64,000 bases of DNA from Epiperipatus broadwayi (taxonomy: Eukaryota > Onychophora > Udeonychophora > Euonychophora > Peripatidae), in NCBI GenBank assembly GCA_028023455.1, contig JAQFVV010006736.1:1-64000 (forward strand). Reading direction: 5' to 3'. Under the pieces are notes generated by a model, which saw only the letters and a program-made list of their open reading frames with translations, had not been told where the DNA came from and searched no databases. Shown here piece by piece: positions 52,201 to 64,000 of this stretch (position 1 is the first letter of the stretch; each line of letters begins with the position of its first letter). The position numbers and the translations under genes were made by a program.

Positions 52201-52979
52201 AATCTGGCTAAATGAATTTATTATCTAATCTAAATTATATATTGAAGATCTTAGGGAATTAACTCATGGTATGGCTTGATCTAACATTTCTATATCTCAA
52301 TATTATTATTTAACACTATGAAAATAATATTATAAACCAAACAATACCTAATTAGATACTTGCAGTTAGATAATGAAAGAAATCGGACACATTTTGATTT
52401 CAATTCATCATCCAAACAAAAATTAAATAACAAAACCCTTTTAAAAATGATCAGTAGGTAATTGGCATCTCATATAGTGTTTGAATCAAGGAAATCAATA
52501 TCATCATATCTAGAGAATTATTATAATTAAATAAAATACAATTAGGTTATATTAAATAAAATAAATGTATAAGCATGTGTGGAAATGTGAAACACGAATG
52601 AATGCTATAGAAGAAACTCCAAATACAAATTTAGATAACAAAATATTTATTAATCAAATAGAAAATAGTTAAATCAACATTTACTTTTCTTTTATTGGTA
52701 TGAACACAAATTCCAAAGAAATTTAATATCATTGATTGCAGATTATACAAGAAGATATAATACAACATGATTCGTTAACTTTTACATCTACTATATTTCA
52801 TTCATCAGAACATTTTGATAGATTAGTAAAACATTTTTATTTTAAACATTAAATGAACTAAATAAGTCCCTATCATTTGCTATAAAGAAATGGCTTTTTA
52901 GCTATCAGTGATTTCTGATAGACTTATACAAAAATAAAAAAATAAAAATAAATATGACCTTACACTTTTAGTAACTGAT

Positions 52980-54504
52980 TACTAAATTATCTTATACTCA
53001 GCATTTTGCTGGATAACATTCATTTACCAATGACAACAACATAGATTACTATTCTAATTACACTGAACAAATTAAGATTTTGCATTGTTACTTTAAAAGT
53101 ATTTTAAATAAAATTACAATAAGGGGATTTAAACTAGGAATAATTTTGGACTATCTTACCAAAGAAAATAAATACTTATATTAATTAAATGTATTTTTCT
53201 TTGTAATTTTGAAGTACAGTATTCTATTGAATAACTAGGTTCTCTTTTGCCAAAATAAAGTAAATCCTTGGATTTCATTAACTATGTTCTATCTTTGCTT
53301 GATTATTTATGCAAATTATGATTAAATGATAAAAATCAATGAGATGAAGCTTAAATGATTACTACAAAATGTTTTAACATGATAAGTAAAGTTATACATT
53401 AATAATGATTTTTTTTATATCTCAAAATTAACAATTTGTGCATGACTCTATATTATGCTGTGTGTCAAAGAAAATAAATAAATATTGTTAATCAATCTAA
53501 TCGGTTTGTTTATGATATTTCAATATAATCATAATATGGATGAAAGCGAAGATCAATCAATCTTTATTTATTAACTACAATACAGCTGTTTTATAAGACA
53601 CTATACTTTCCTTTTATTCTTCTTTTTATCCATAAACTATCAAACACTAGGCTATAGCATAAGCTGAAAAACATCCAATACACACATGGGATAAAAGATT
53701 TCTATAATTCAAAACAGGTAAATACAACAATAACTTCCAAGTCTATCTTTAAGATTAAATAACTGGTGGAATAACTCATCACCAAATGAAAATTAGGGAG
53801 ATAACATCTCTAGCTTCATACACATTTAATTCAATATATCAAATATAAAAGGAGAATTCAATCCACTCCTATCAAAATGCTCCAATACATGGATAAGAAA
53901 AGAAATATTCAATTTCATACACCACACTACATTGCACTGGGCAAACTACCCATATTAAATATTCAACTAACAAATACACTGATTCAATCCCATAAAATAT
54001 TATAAAACATTGTAAACTTTATAGCATATAGCCACAAAAATACTTTTCATTCAGTCATAACAAAGAAATAATAATTCTCTCTTAAATAACTTTCTAATTC
54101 TTAAAAATGATTGATCATCTTTTCCTTCTGAATCCGATTGATTTAAAATCATTTTTACTTGCAATTACATATAATTATAAATAAGTTTAATAAGAGACAC
54201 ACACACATATAAGCATATGATATACGGACCATTTAAAATCACAGTAAGCAAAGAATTACTGTTAAAATATTAATTATTACTGCTAGAATTAATAAAGAAT
54301 AAATATCTCATATCTGACAATATTTAGGACTTGGTAATGTTCAAAGAACAGTTGGAGAATAAAATACTAATTACTATGGACAAAGCAAGACAAATAATTT
54401 TTTTATAATATAATGCTTGATATTGGCACAAATCTGTAGTTAAATTGAACCTAAATAAATAAAATTGTATGTTATAGATGAAATAATTATTGAAAATAAT
54501 GGTA

Positions 54505-54509
<5 letters not shown>
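52980..54509. other. Stretch past the mirrored part, no gene seen
   Basis: Partner sequence, if any, lies before base 1. AT-rich, no frame or repeat that I can identify. Confidence 0.6.

Positions 54510-54549
<40 letters not shown>
54510..54549. repeat. (TA)n tract flanking E3
   Basis: 40 bp of TA directly abutting the element's TGTACC end. Confidence 0.95.
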
Positions 54550-54552
<3 letters not shown>

Positions 54553-56192
54553 ACCTATATTGATATAGGCACATATAATTTTATCTAAAATTAAATTATT
54601 AAAGTAATTTTTCATAAAAGAGAAACATAAAATTAAATGTTGAGTTTATTGCAGCTTGTTTTCGGAAAAGATAAGAATCAAATAGTTTTCTATCGTTAAT
54701 TTCAGAAGGGGAGAGGGGTGTTTCGTTAGAGAAATTAAACTAAGGGTTATAAAAGGAAGTAAAGAGTTTTTATTAGAATTCGTAAAAATATAATTTAAAA
54801 GGTTAAAACATACAAATCTCTTTTCATTCAAGTTTAATTAAAGAAAAAAATAATGTTAAAACTAAATAGTAAATTGTATTAAAAATATATGTGCGTATAT
54901 ATGTGCGATTTGTAAATAAATAAAAATGTATGCGAAATAAAAGAAGATTATCATTAAAAACATGGCAATGGTTATTAATAAAATAAAACAACATGTTTAT
55001 CAAATGATTATCACCGGAAATATTTCGACAACACATTGCAGATATAAATAGACTTTTTTATTGGACAGTAGATCAGTTCACAAATTTATTGAGTGAGTGT
55101 AGTTCAGAAATTAATTGAGCAGTTAACAAACAAAATGCAGTGTTGAGAAGATCTTAGGAATGCACGTTTATCTCCAGCCCAGATGTCCTAGAAAACAGCA
55201 GATCTGCCCGTGAAATAATGTCAGCTTAACATCTTAGAAAATCTCCGTCAGTATCTAATTGTCTCTGATAGTAATAATCGTGAAAATCAGGAAACTCAGC
55301 AAGGAAATGTCCCAGCCGGCTGGTAAGCATTCATAATGGAAACATTTTCACTGAAAGCAGCCTCCAAAGAACAAAATTCTATGTCAACATTCAAAAGCCT
55401 AGGTAAAAACATTTGCTTATTTCGTTTATACTGTAATAGCCATTGCATTGCATTAATTCATATGAGTCTTTCAAGAGTCTAATTATATGAACTCTATATT
55501 ATACATAAATGAACTATTGATATGTGTGATTAAATTTCAAATGCTATGTAATACTTTATTATTATTATGTGTGTGCATGAGTTAATATGTGTGTGATCCT
55601 TATATCAATATTATTAATCAAAGTAGGTAAATTCCCAGTGTTCTGTTATGAAAATATTCAAGAATATTTAAACTATTTAGAATGTTAATTTAAAATATGC
55701 GTGTGTTTTATTAGAAGTATAAAATGTTTAAATTTAGTAAATAAATGTTAGTTAATAAATTATCTTTAAAATTAAATTTTATTTGTTGGTCAATTCTTTT
55801 TATCAATTCTTTTAACAAATTCTTTTATCAATTCTTTTAATCACTAATTAAATATAATCTATTAGTGATTGCAAATAGCTGAGCTAGTCGTGGATTTAGG
55901 CATTGAGTTAGTGGCCACTGTTCAAAGTGCGTTGTCTATTCTTTTAGTATTCTTTTAGAATAAGCAGCTGGCGCCCGTGGTTATATACAAACAAAAAAGT
56001 GCTTTGGATGTGGTGTTCAACTCAACAGCTGAGAAGAAGCTATGTCCTGGAAATGTAACATTAGTTATATATTTTATAGCTATCGTTTGGGCATACATAC
56101 TCTCCAAGTATGTTCTTCTCTGCCTAAGAGACCGGTGTTTCGAATACACATATTCAAAAATGGTTCAAATGGCCTATATTGATATAGGCACA
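54550..56192 (+). mobile_element. 1.64-kb TG...CA element E3 in (TA)n
   Basis: Starts TGTACCTATATTGATATAGG at the end of a 40-bp (TA)n tract and ends with the near-inverse sequence ...TATTGATATAGGCACA before (TA)n; 18 of the first 21 terminal bases match in inverse. As in R1 and E2, GAGCTAGT (55,881), GTTCAAAG (55,920) and TGGCGCC (55,969-55,975) occur in that order. A stretch at about 55,060-55,400 is richer in G+C and could be old coding sequence, but stops interrupt all frames. No right-arm or left-arm twin in the window. Confidence 0.55.
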
Positions 56193-58451
56193 ATATATAT
56201 ACAGTAAGATTTAATATAATGAATTCTTTTTTTAAAATACTTATTCACCCCTACTGGTCTATAAATGGATTCAACATGCTTAACACACGACCAAATTTAT
56301 CTTAAAATAATAACAATAATATAAAATTACCCGTGCAATATCTTCCATTAATACTGTACATTTATGAAAAGTTCTAGGAGAACAAAAATATAATAATACA
56401 TATAATAAACATATTTAACTAATACTACCTATCTAAATACCATTACATAAAATAAAGTTCTCTTATTTTTTCCTTTCTTCCAAACTAAATGAAAGTTTAT
56501 AAATAGTTTTACATGACTTTTCTTGTCATGTCTCCAAATAAATAAGAATGATAATTATAATGCACAAGACAAATATTAACACAAAACAGCACATTCCTGC
56601 AGGAGAAAAGGAACAATATTATTTTTAATTTAGAATAACAGGTTCAATGTTCTATCAGTTTGCTATGAATTCCTGTTAACGTGGTGTATTAGGAAACATT
56701 AATTAGGCAATGCACACTTTAAGTCATATAAGGTAATATTTCCTATTCATTCATGAAATTTTAAAATGCCTTCAATAAGTGGAAACATAAGTTTATCCAT
56801 TTTATAATTTATTTCACATATTATTTTTAGGAAACAGGTAAATATCAATTGTTCATTTCTTTTGCACAATAATTTTTATCTCCTTCAATAGGTAAAAGTG
56901 GAAATAAACGTCTACTATTCCAATAAATGTATCAATAAAATTATATAATTCTTGTGTATATTTTTGAATTTTCTTTATATTTAGCATGAAATCTATTTAT
57001 TAAAGTTATGAAAACATTCAATGATAATTCACATCTTTCCCACATATAAATGATGCACGTTGCAGTTATTCCCTTCATAGTATGATTAAAACTTAAAAAA
57101 TTAATTGCTATAAAATAAACAAACATTCTTTTATCCTTTCCTGTTAATTTTAGATTTAAATAAAACAATTTTACAGTCCTATCAATCTTTCCCATTTCTT
57201 AAATAATAATAATTTATCTTGAATAATAGAATATAACACTTACATGTACTTTAGCATAACGTTGGGACAATTTAAATGATCAGCTGGGAGCAAAATTGAT
57301 GTATCTTTTAGTGGTTTTTAAGTACACATTTCGCAAACAAATAATATATTTAAACTTTCAACTTGAAATCTGGAAGAGGAAAAATAATTTTACTATTAAA
57401 CTTTTCCAAATAAAACTTAGTTATAGCTGTCCTTGGTTAGCTATAATTGCCCTCATAAAAGTTTTAATAATTGACTGACCTCTTCAAAAATAATAATAAT
57501 TGACTCTACCCTAAGTACTAATAATTGACTGACTGACTGACTTCTTAAAGTGATAAGTATTCTTTTTATAGATTTTTTTAATAATCATTACATCACCTTG
57601 TTCCCTTCCAATTGTTTACGATAATGTTACATCACCAGAAAAAGATTGTCAATCGCTCCTCCCACTTGCCAACTTACTTAATTATGCAAAAACTTGCGAC
57701 AGTAAAAAAAAATAGAGATGAAAAAAAAATTATTTCGTCTTTTAAATAAATGAAAAAAAAATATTGAACTAATAATTAAATATTTTTTTAAAGCAGTAGA
57801 ATAAAACTGATGACAATTGTTTTAATAAATAAAATATTTTACAGTATTTGTCATATCCACCAGTCCATAATTCATTAATTTATTTAAAATGTAATTAAGT
57901 TAGTTTTTAATACTATTATTGATATAATTAAATATTTGAATGTGATGTGGGATATTTAATGGTTTAATGAAACATATGAATGAAAAATGAAGTTGGATAA
58001 TGCATGAATATTCAGTAGTAATATGCTATAGGTATTACACTGATATGACTGAAATGACAATGTGAATGATGATGAGAGAAACATATTTTACTGTTTATTC
58101 TATAATTTAAAATGTATAAAACAAATGGACTAGAAAATCATTCTAACAAAAGTGAATACTGCTTTATGAACAAATAAAACAAGTAAGCAACAACTTAAAC
58201 TGTACTGATTATGCAGATAATAAACCACCCCCTATTCTATCACTGATTATACCCCAAAACAAGACACTAAACAATTAAGAAATCTTTTTAATTACACCTA
58301 CACTTGCTTTTAATTACAGTTTTAAGTCAAAATAAATTTTTTTAAAAATTTCACGTTATTTCATTTTTTTTTTAAAGAGGATTATATCAGATATTACTGA
58401 TATACTACCACACTACTACAATGACTATTTCTGGTGCCAAACCAGAAGGTC

Positions 58452-58454
<3 letters not shown>
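56193..58454. other. Single-copy AT-rich stretch, no gene seen
   Basis: The longest frame (84 codons, minus, 56,941-57,195) matches no family I know and lacks any supporting context. Short repeats of 'ttgactgac' occur near 57,470-57,542. Confidence 0.6.
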
Positions 58455-58487
<33 letters not shown>

Positions 58488-58492
58488 ATATA
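58455..58492. repeat. (TA)n tract near a GTTACA remnant
   Basis: Followed at 58,499 by 'ttgttacaatatatata', which looks like an isolated terminus of a TG...CA element. Confidence 0.85.
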
Positions 58493-58815
58493 TTTAAATT
58501 GTTACAATATATATATAAGGATCTAAAGAATACGATTTAAAATACTAAATATGACAAAGTTTGTCTAGGACTTTATCATGACAGATTAATCATTAAAGCA
58601 GAGAAATAATTGTATCAAAATAGTAGTGAATTGTAACAAAAGTATTATATATATATATATTTTCTAAATACACGAATATGGAATTTGCAACACTTGATAT
58701 TTTCAAACTCTTAGCATATGACAGCAGCATTGGTATTAAAGAAAACTGTCAAGTTTGTCAAGATGGCTTAATATAACTTTTTCTCTACAAAAACAGAAGT
58801 TGAATTGTAGTTTTA

Positions 58816-59569
58816 TTAACCCTTAAACCGCTAATTTTATCATTGGTTGTATCAGATAAAAATCAAATCTTTTAATTGGCCAACTCACAAACTGAAGACA
58901 AAGCCTATTGTTAAAACATATTCGCCTATAATATTAAATTCAACTCAGATACATTTATAAAAAGTATATAATTAATTTTTCAGGTCATGAAAAAAACGAA
59001 AGTTCTTTCAAAAATAAATTGCTATTTATTTATTCTAAAATATTCAACATCGGCAACATAAAAGTTATAATGTAAACAAAAAGATCGACTTTTACGTTAT
59101 AGAAAAGTAAATATTTCTTTTTACTACAACTTCAATATTTGGACTAAAATCTTCAATATTTTTCGAAAATAATTTTGTTTTTTTATTATTCTCTCTGAAA
59201 ATTATGTTTAATTTCCATAAATATTATTTAATAATAATTTAAATTGTATTCGAAATGAAAATCTCAGCGTTTTTCTTTATTTTCTTTGATCAGGCAGTTT
59301 CTTTGTTCTTTCCAGCCAATCAGAATGTCTTTTTCGGCTGAGAGCATGCTAAGAACCAATCACAAATAATGTTCCTTCTTTGTTTAGGTTTAAATGCATT
59401 TTTTTCTATTTTTTACTTCTAAAATAAATCGGAAGATGTCACCATCGTACAGAACTTTTAAAAACGAATTCAATACGTATTTAACGAATTTTTTCGTATG
59501 AAAATGAACTGAGTTAGAGTGATTTCAGATGTCGACGAGGAGCCTCGTCGGGCGCGGGAAAAGGGTTAA
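58816..59569. mobile_element. piggyBac-type MITE (754 bp)
   Basis: TTAA at both ends (58,816-58,819; 59,566-59,569). Termini are CCCTTAAACCGC on the left and, inverted, CCCTTTTCCCGC on the right: 9 of 12 match and begin with the CCC typical of piggyBac ends. A subterminal palindrome CGACGAGG-AG-CCTCGTCG lies at 59,533-59,550. Two CCAAT boxes (about 59,313 and 59,357) and a short frame starting MSPSYRTFKNEF at about 59,434 are inside. No transposase is visible, so it would need one supplied in trans. Confidence 0.7.
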
Positions 59570-60003
59570 AAGAACTGATTCTGGGAAAAAGTGTAAAATA
59601 TTGGATTCTCTATAACATTAGATTTGGCATTTATATTAAAATTAGTGTTTATATTAATGAAAGGCTAATAGTATCAAAATTAGATTACACAATAGAGATT
59701 TGTGTCTATTTGTTTAGCGGTAATGCTCTAATATTACATTTAAAAAAGTCAAAGAAAAAAAAGCTTATATTTTAATTTGGATAATAAATATACAAAAAAA
59801 TAAAATAAACATTAAGGTAATTAAAATATTGCTTTTTAAAAAGATGTTAATGTAAGGCAGGTAGAAACTTTAAGTTATAACTTTAATAATAATACTTCCT
59901 CTATAAGCTCCAATGGACAATTATTATTGAAAATTTCACGACATATGCACACGATAAATTTTCTATAAAGGAACTTAGTAATCCACTCTCAAAACTATAA
60001 GTT

Positions 60004-60080
60004 ATAAACTAATAATCAGCATTAATCTAATGCACATGCGCTTTGTGGATTTTAACAATAAATGCTGATTATTAGTTTAT
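60004..60080. repeat. Perfect 20-bp inverted repeat
   Basis: Arms 60,004-60,023 and 60,061-60,080 (ataaactaataatcagcatt and its complement) around a 37-bp loop containing 'atgcacatgcgc'. Too perfect and too rich in specific sequence to be AT noise; possibly a small MITE or a stem-loop. Confidence 0.75.
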
Positions 60081-61514
60081 TACAATTCAAAAATATCGCG
60101 CTATATAAAATTAATATCTCATTTATGTAATAAGTTATGTAAAAGTTTAAATATAAAAAATATTGTTACAATTATAGATTTCCGATGAGAATGATAGTAT
60201 AATTGAAAGTTAAAAAGATGTGTGCATTAAAATAAATTCATTTCTATTGTATTGGTAGATAATATTACATTTATTATTTAATGTAACAGATACTTCAGCA
60301 AAATTTCAACAGCTATTTTAAACACTAAGGTCATTAATTTGGAGTTTAAGATTGTCATCAAGTCTTTTAATTAAAGAGTGCATTGTGTTAAGTAAGCCTG
60401 TTCTTAGATTCACTAAAAAACAGAAAAACCCACTGCCCATTTGACAATGTTAGCTTGTTTAAGATTTAATTAAAACACCATGGGACTTTCTTTGGAAAAA
60501 CAATAAAAGCAATGTGGAGCTTCATAAATGATATGGAAATTTAAAAAGAAAAGTTCAACAACTGATGAATAACTACTATAACATAAAAGGATCAGCTTTT
60601 TGATTATGCTTATCCAAGTTGGTAAAACTATAGTCAAAAATTTTCCTCACACAATTATAATGCATACAACTTTCTGGCATCTATTAATACTAAAACTAGG
60701 TAACATTAGTGTGTGGGAAAAAAAAAACTATTCTACTGTTTTAACAGACCAATACTTATTTCTGGATTAAAACTTTCAAGAAGATACTACCATTTGCAGA
60801 TAAATAGTCACTTCATATCTCTTAATATAAAAAAACTAATAAACTACATCATAATCTTATAAAATCATTGGATGATATTCTTTATAAATTAATATTTTGA
60901 ATAAATGGAAAAATATTTTGATCATCTATTGGATTATTATTTTCAAAAGCAGCTACTAATAAATGAATTTGGCAATTTTGACTCCAGAAAAAAAAAATTC
61001 AACTCAGTTTTACTATAGTCATACATGTACTTTTAAACAGATAGTAATTTCTATTTGATATCAACACACTCTCTTTACAAAATTAACTTTCTGACAGACT
61101 TTATCAACTGGGGAATTATAATTATTCATTGTATTTTATTCCCAGCCTTATTTTCCCAATGAAAACAATCAAATTTTAAACCGACTTAAATATATTATTT
61201 ATAATGTAATTGCAATCTGTTTTTCCAAAGAAAATCATGATTAGGATTAAGTTAAAATACTTCTTTTGTAACAAACTTTATTTTTGAAAATATTTGATCA
61301 TCTTGTCGAATTATAATTACCTATCTTATCTTATTCTCATCTGTACGTACCCATTATAACATTCAATAAAAATTAATTTTAACAATAGTAGATACAATAG
61401 CACACCTTCCAGAAATCTGATTAATCTATTAATGAATCTTACGATAATTCTATAGTAGAATTAAAATCTTACAGAGTAACCTTAAATGAAAAATTTCTAG
61501 TTCACTTTATATTA

Positions 61515-61602
61515 CAATTTAACAAGAGTTTTCCAGAATAGCTGCTCTCGAAATAATTAATTTAAACAATTTGACAAGAGTTTTCCAGAAATAATTAATT
61601 TA
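61515..61602 (+). repeat. Imperfect tandem duplication
   Basis: 'caattt-acaagagttttccagaa' and 'aataattaattta' occur twice in direct order (61,515-61,564 and 61,567-61,602); the first copy has an extra 'tagctgctctcg'. Confidence 0.75.
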
Positions 61603-63599
61603 ATGGACAATTTGTCGCGTTTCAACATTCAGAGCTTTGCCTTTCTACCTAAGAAAGCTAACAAAATATTTAAACTGATTGACATATTAAAAATGATAAT
61701 CCTCTAATCTGAAAATTTTCGCCATTAGGAAGATGAAAGAGTAAAATTTCTTAAGCATTAACTACTTCAATGGAATAATAAAGTATTGATTCAGATATGC
61801 ATCAAAACTCTGCTTTGGTGGACATATACAACATAGATTAAATAAATATTTAAAATTACTTGACTGACTAAACTATAATAATAATTGAAACCAAATAAGA
61901 TTGAGAAAAAGAAAATTATATATGTATAAGAATAGTTTTTAGATTATTGACACGTGCACACACACAGATATACGCTTTTTACACGCATGCAAATAATGTT
62001 GCGTGTAAATAAATATTTAGTGATTTATGAACCCCTAAAATAATTTCTCAAAAAATATTAAAAATGTTGCTTAATCACAAATTATCAAAGTTAAACATCA
62101 TCTTACGTTAAATGAGGCAAGCGTATAAAGTGTTAAAATAAAAACTGCAAACTGCTAGAAAATTTGCTAAGTTTATGAAACCAAATAATCTTATAGACAC
62201 TAGTAAAAGAGAAATGCTACAGCTTGAAACATAAATTTTATGCATAAACTAATTAAAATGTGTCAAAATTATTCACGTTCAATCTGAAGTTTTCATATTT
62301 TTTATTCTGAAAATGTTTATTTCACGAAAAGTAATAATATGTGATTTTACAGTCTCAGAAAAGTCTTAAATGCCTGAGAGAAAAATTATTAAAATTCAAG
62401 ACAAACAATTACAATGGTAATTATACAACTATAAGCATAAAGAATGATAGCTGATGTGAGGAATTATATGAAAAGTGGCAATAAAATGGAATAGAATACT
62501 AAAATGATATTTTGTATATATGTAAAATAAATTTGAGTAACTATACTGAAGCAGAAATGTTTTATATAATTCTGTTCTCAAATTTGGGTTTATTTATTGA
62601 AAACAACTACATTTTAACATTTACTTGAACATACTCAGAAGCACATAATCAAATAGTATTTTATTTACACAATACTAGAAAGAAATATTTAATTATAATT
62701 ATCAAAAAATTTCATAGGTAGGCTGTAGTTCACTTCCAACACCAAATCACGTAAAATTAAAGAAGAATTTCATCTCTATTCAATTTCAGCTGAAGCAATT
62801 TTATAAAAACCACAATCCAGTCTAAAGATATAAAACATGAGGTAATGAGAAAAATAAATTAAAATTCACCTCAACCTGCATGTATCATAAACATGAAGAA
62901 AAAGAACATAATGGATAACATACATTCTATATAAAGTACACAAATAAATAAATAGAAGAGATACATTTAAGTAAACCCAAATTATTTTTAGCAATAGGCA
63001 AAGAGAAAAAATCTAAATCGAAAATGTTATCAGTTACTAGACAAGATTAAAAAGAAGATCATGAGATGCTCTTAGAAAATTCTAAAATAAGTTTACAGAA
63101 ACCTTTCAAGAATTATTAAGAATGTTAAAGATAAAGACGTAGTTTTGGATAATGAACAGTAATAAAAATATTTAAAAAAGAGTATAAAATATATAATTAT
63201 AACATTGGTTATTAGTACATAATAAGCCTTTATTAAGAAAATTATGGCGACAGAATTATTTAAATAAATAAGCTTCTGTTAAAAAGTTAAATTGAAAACA
63301 TGTCTGATCTTTCTGACAGTTGTGCTAAGATCTAAAGCACATCCTTCACATTTAAACATTGAACACTAAGCTAGAATAGTTGGTGATTATCTTTTTTAAA
63401 AAAAAATTTTTTGTGAATAATTCTGAAAAAAATTGGGACAACTAGCATCTAGGTACGTGCAGACACATACTTATTCTTAAACTGTGAAAAATAAGATTTG
63501 AATTTTAGTATATCTAGCAAAAAACATGGTTCTATTTATCATATTTCATTTTAACTATAGTTTTTTAGTTGTAACCGGAGATAAAGTTTTAAAAAGTAA

Positions 63600-63995
63600 A
63601 GTTTAATATATAGGGTATATGAGCACAGACTTTCAATGACCCACCACTCTTCACACTATCTCATAACACTGATACACTTGAACACATATATGTTGAAAAG
63701 ATAAATAACCACCAATATACGTATTTCATGCTAAACCAGCAATCATCAGTTGGTACAAATTACCATCTCTACACATATATGATATAAGTGCTCAGATATA
63801 TTTTAAGATAGTGAAACCTCATACTCCAATGGACAGGCTTCAATCTACTCCAACTCTTCAACCATCCATCCAATTGAAAATCTGATGGAATGCTCGAAGA
63901 CCACCCTGAGGCTGAGATTCTTGTCACACCCATGTTGACCTAAGGTCAATCTAACCCCTCATATACAGATATATAATAAGCCTGTGTGTTTCAGT
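63600..63995 (+). repeat. Dispersed repeat A (SINE-like), copy outside the palindrome
   Basis: About 390 bp similar to the copies near 17.5, 18.0, 34.8 and 35.3 kb. Shared blocks are 'aaccagcaatcatcag', 'ccatccatccaattgaaaat' and 'gttgacctaaggtcaatct'. It carries the best-preserved hammerhead of the family. It sits within 5 bp of the window's right edge, so it may be truncated. Confidence 0.75.
63710..63755 (-). ncRNA. Hammerhead ribozyme motif in dispersed repeat A (best copy)
   Basis: Minus strand in order: helix I TACCAA, core CTGATGA (63,749-63,743), helix II with four pairs (TGCT/AGCA) around loop GGTTT but a U-U mismatch at the closing position, core GAAA, helix III ATA/TAT with a two-base CG loop, cleavage position A (an AUA triplet), then TTGGTG. 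Helix I forms six pairs. All core bases fit the hammerhead consensus, and helix III is short. The sequence is unrelated to the satellite ribozyme apart from the core. Confidence 0.65.
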
Positions 63996-64000
63996 TATTA

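Larger units (their letters stand above)
26711..52979 (-). repeat. Right arm of giant palindrome
   Basis: Reverse complement of the left arm. The inner end is at 26,711, where 'agatagtg' pairs with 'cactatct' ending at 26,378. Base 52,979 pairs with base 1, so the apparent outer end is set only by the window edge. Net length is about 109 bp shorter than the left arm because of scattered indels. The Penelope fragments here are less decayed than their left-arm partners. Confidence 0.95.
59570..63599. other. Single-copy AT-rich stretch, no gene seen
   Basis: Apart from the 20-bp inverted repeat at 60 kb and the tandem duplication at 61.5 kb, no coding frame, RNA gene or element is recognisable. 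Confidence 0.6.

Noticed and set aside
1-52979. Pure sequencing or fold-back artefact
   Set aside because: The arms differ by many substitutions and indels, unevenly distributed, so one molecule read twice cannot explain them; joining of two haplotypes by the assembler remains possible.
56941-57195. 84-codon minus-strand frame as a gene
   Set aside because: Length is within chance for a scan of this size, and there is no homology, splice context or repeat support.

Overview
The window is about three-quarters A+T, has no bacterial-type gene organisation and no long open reading frame, and is built almost entirely from eukaryotic repeats: Penelope-like (GIY-YIG) fragments, a degenerate mariner, a piggyBac-type MITE, tRNA-derived SINE-like pieces, TTAGGG-like runs and many (TA)n tracts. 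This fits gene-poor nuclear DNA of an AT-rich invertebrate. Relics of vertebrate-type telomere repeat speak mildly against most insects. I cannot name the species, and I see no intact protein-coding gene.

The dominant feature is a giant palindrome. Bases 1-26,378 (left arm) reappear in reverse complement at 26,711-52,979 (right arm), around a 332-bp spacer. The left arm is already in progress at base 1, so the true palindrome may be longer than the roughly 53 kb seen. Judged by eye, the inner part (about 10-26 kb) is near-identical between arms. The outer 10 kb is mosaic, from near-identical patches to stretches of only about 70-80% identity. Coordinates pair approximately as x + y = 53,089 near the centre, drifting to 52,980 at the outer edge.

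The centre is a head-to-head array of a 466-bp satellite: five full units plus a sixth, partly variant unit on the left, and five units inverted on the right. Each monomer carries a motif with every conserved core base of a type I hammerhead ribozyme (CUGAUGA, GAAA, cleavage triplet GUC), a 6-bp helix I and a very short helix III. This is the architecture of hammerhead satellites and retrozymes. The ribozyme-bearing strands point outward from the centre on both sides. A second, unrelated dispersed family also carries a hammerhead; its best copy lies outside the palindrome at 63.7 kb.

Moving outward, each arm holds smaller inverted repeats: two adjacent MITE-like hairpins (about 18.5-18.8 kb), a pair of hammerhead-bearing SINE-like repeats (17.5-18.4 kb), and two opposed copies of a 2.1-2.2 kb element with TGTAACG/CGTTACA ends inserted in (TA)n (9.67-11.77 and 15.26-17.49 kb). 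Further out come a 114-bp hairpin with a tRNA-like loop (best at 44.87 kb), telomere-like repeats (5.6 kb), tRNA-Val-like SINE heads (4.2 and 4.75 kb) and a head-to-head pair of truncated Penelope-like 3' ends (about 1.84 kb). All have mirror copies in the right arm. From 52,980 to 64,000 the sequence is single-copy here, with a 1.64-kb element of the TG...CA/(TA)n type (54,550-56,192), a piggyBac-like MITE (58,816-59,569), a 20-bp inverted repeat (60,004-60,080) and another hammerhead-bearing repeat at the right edge.
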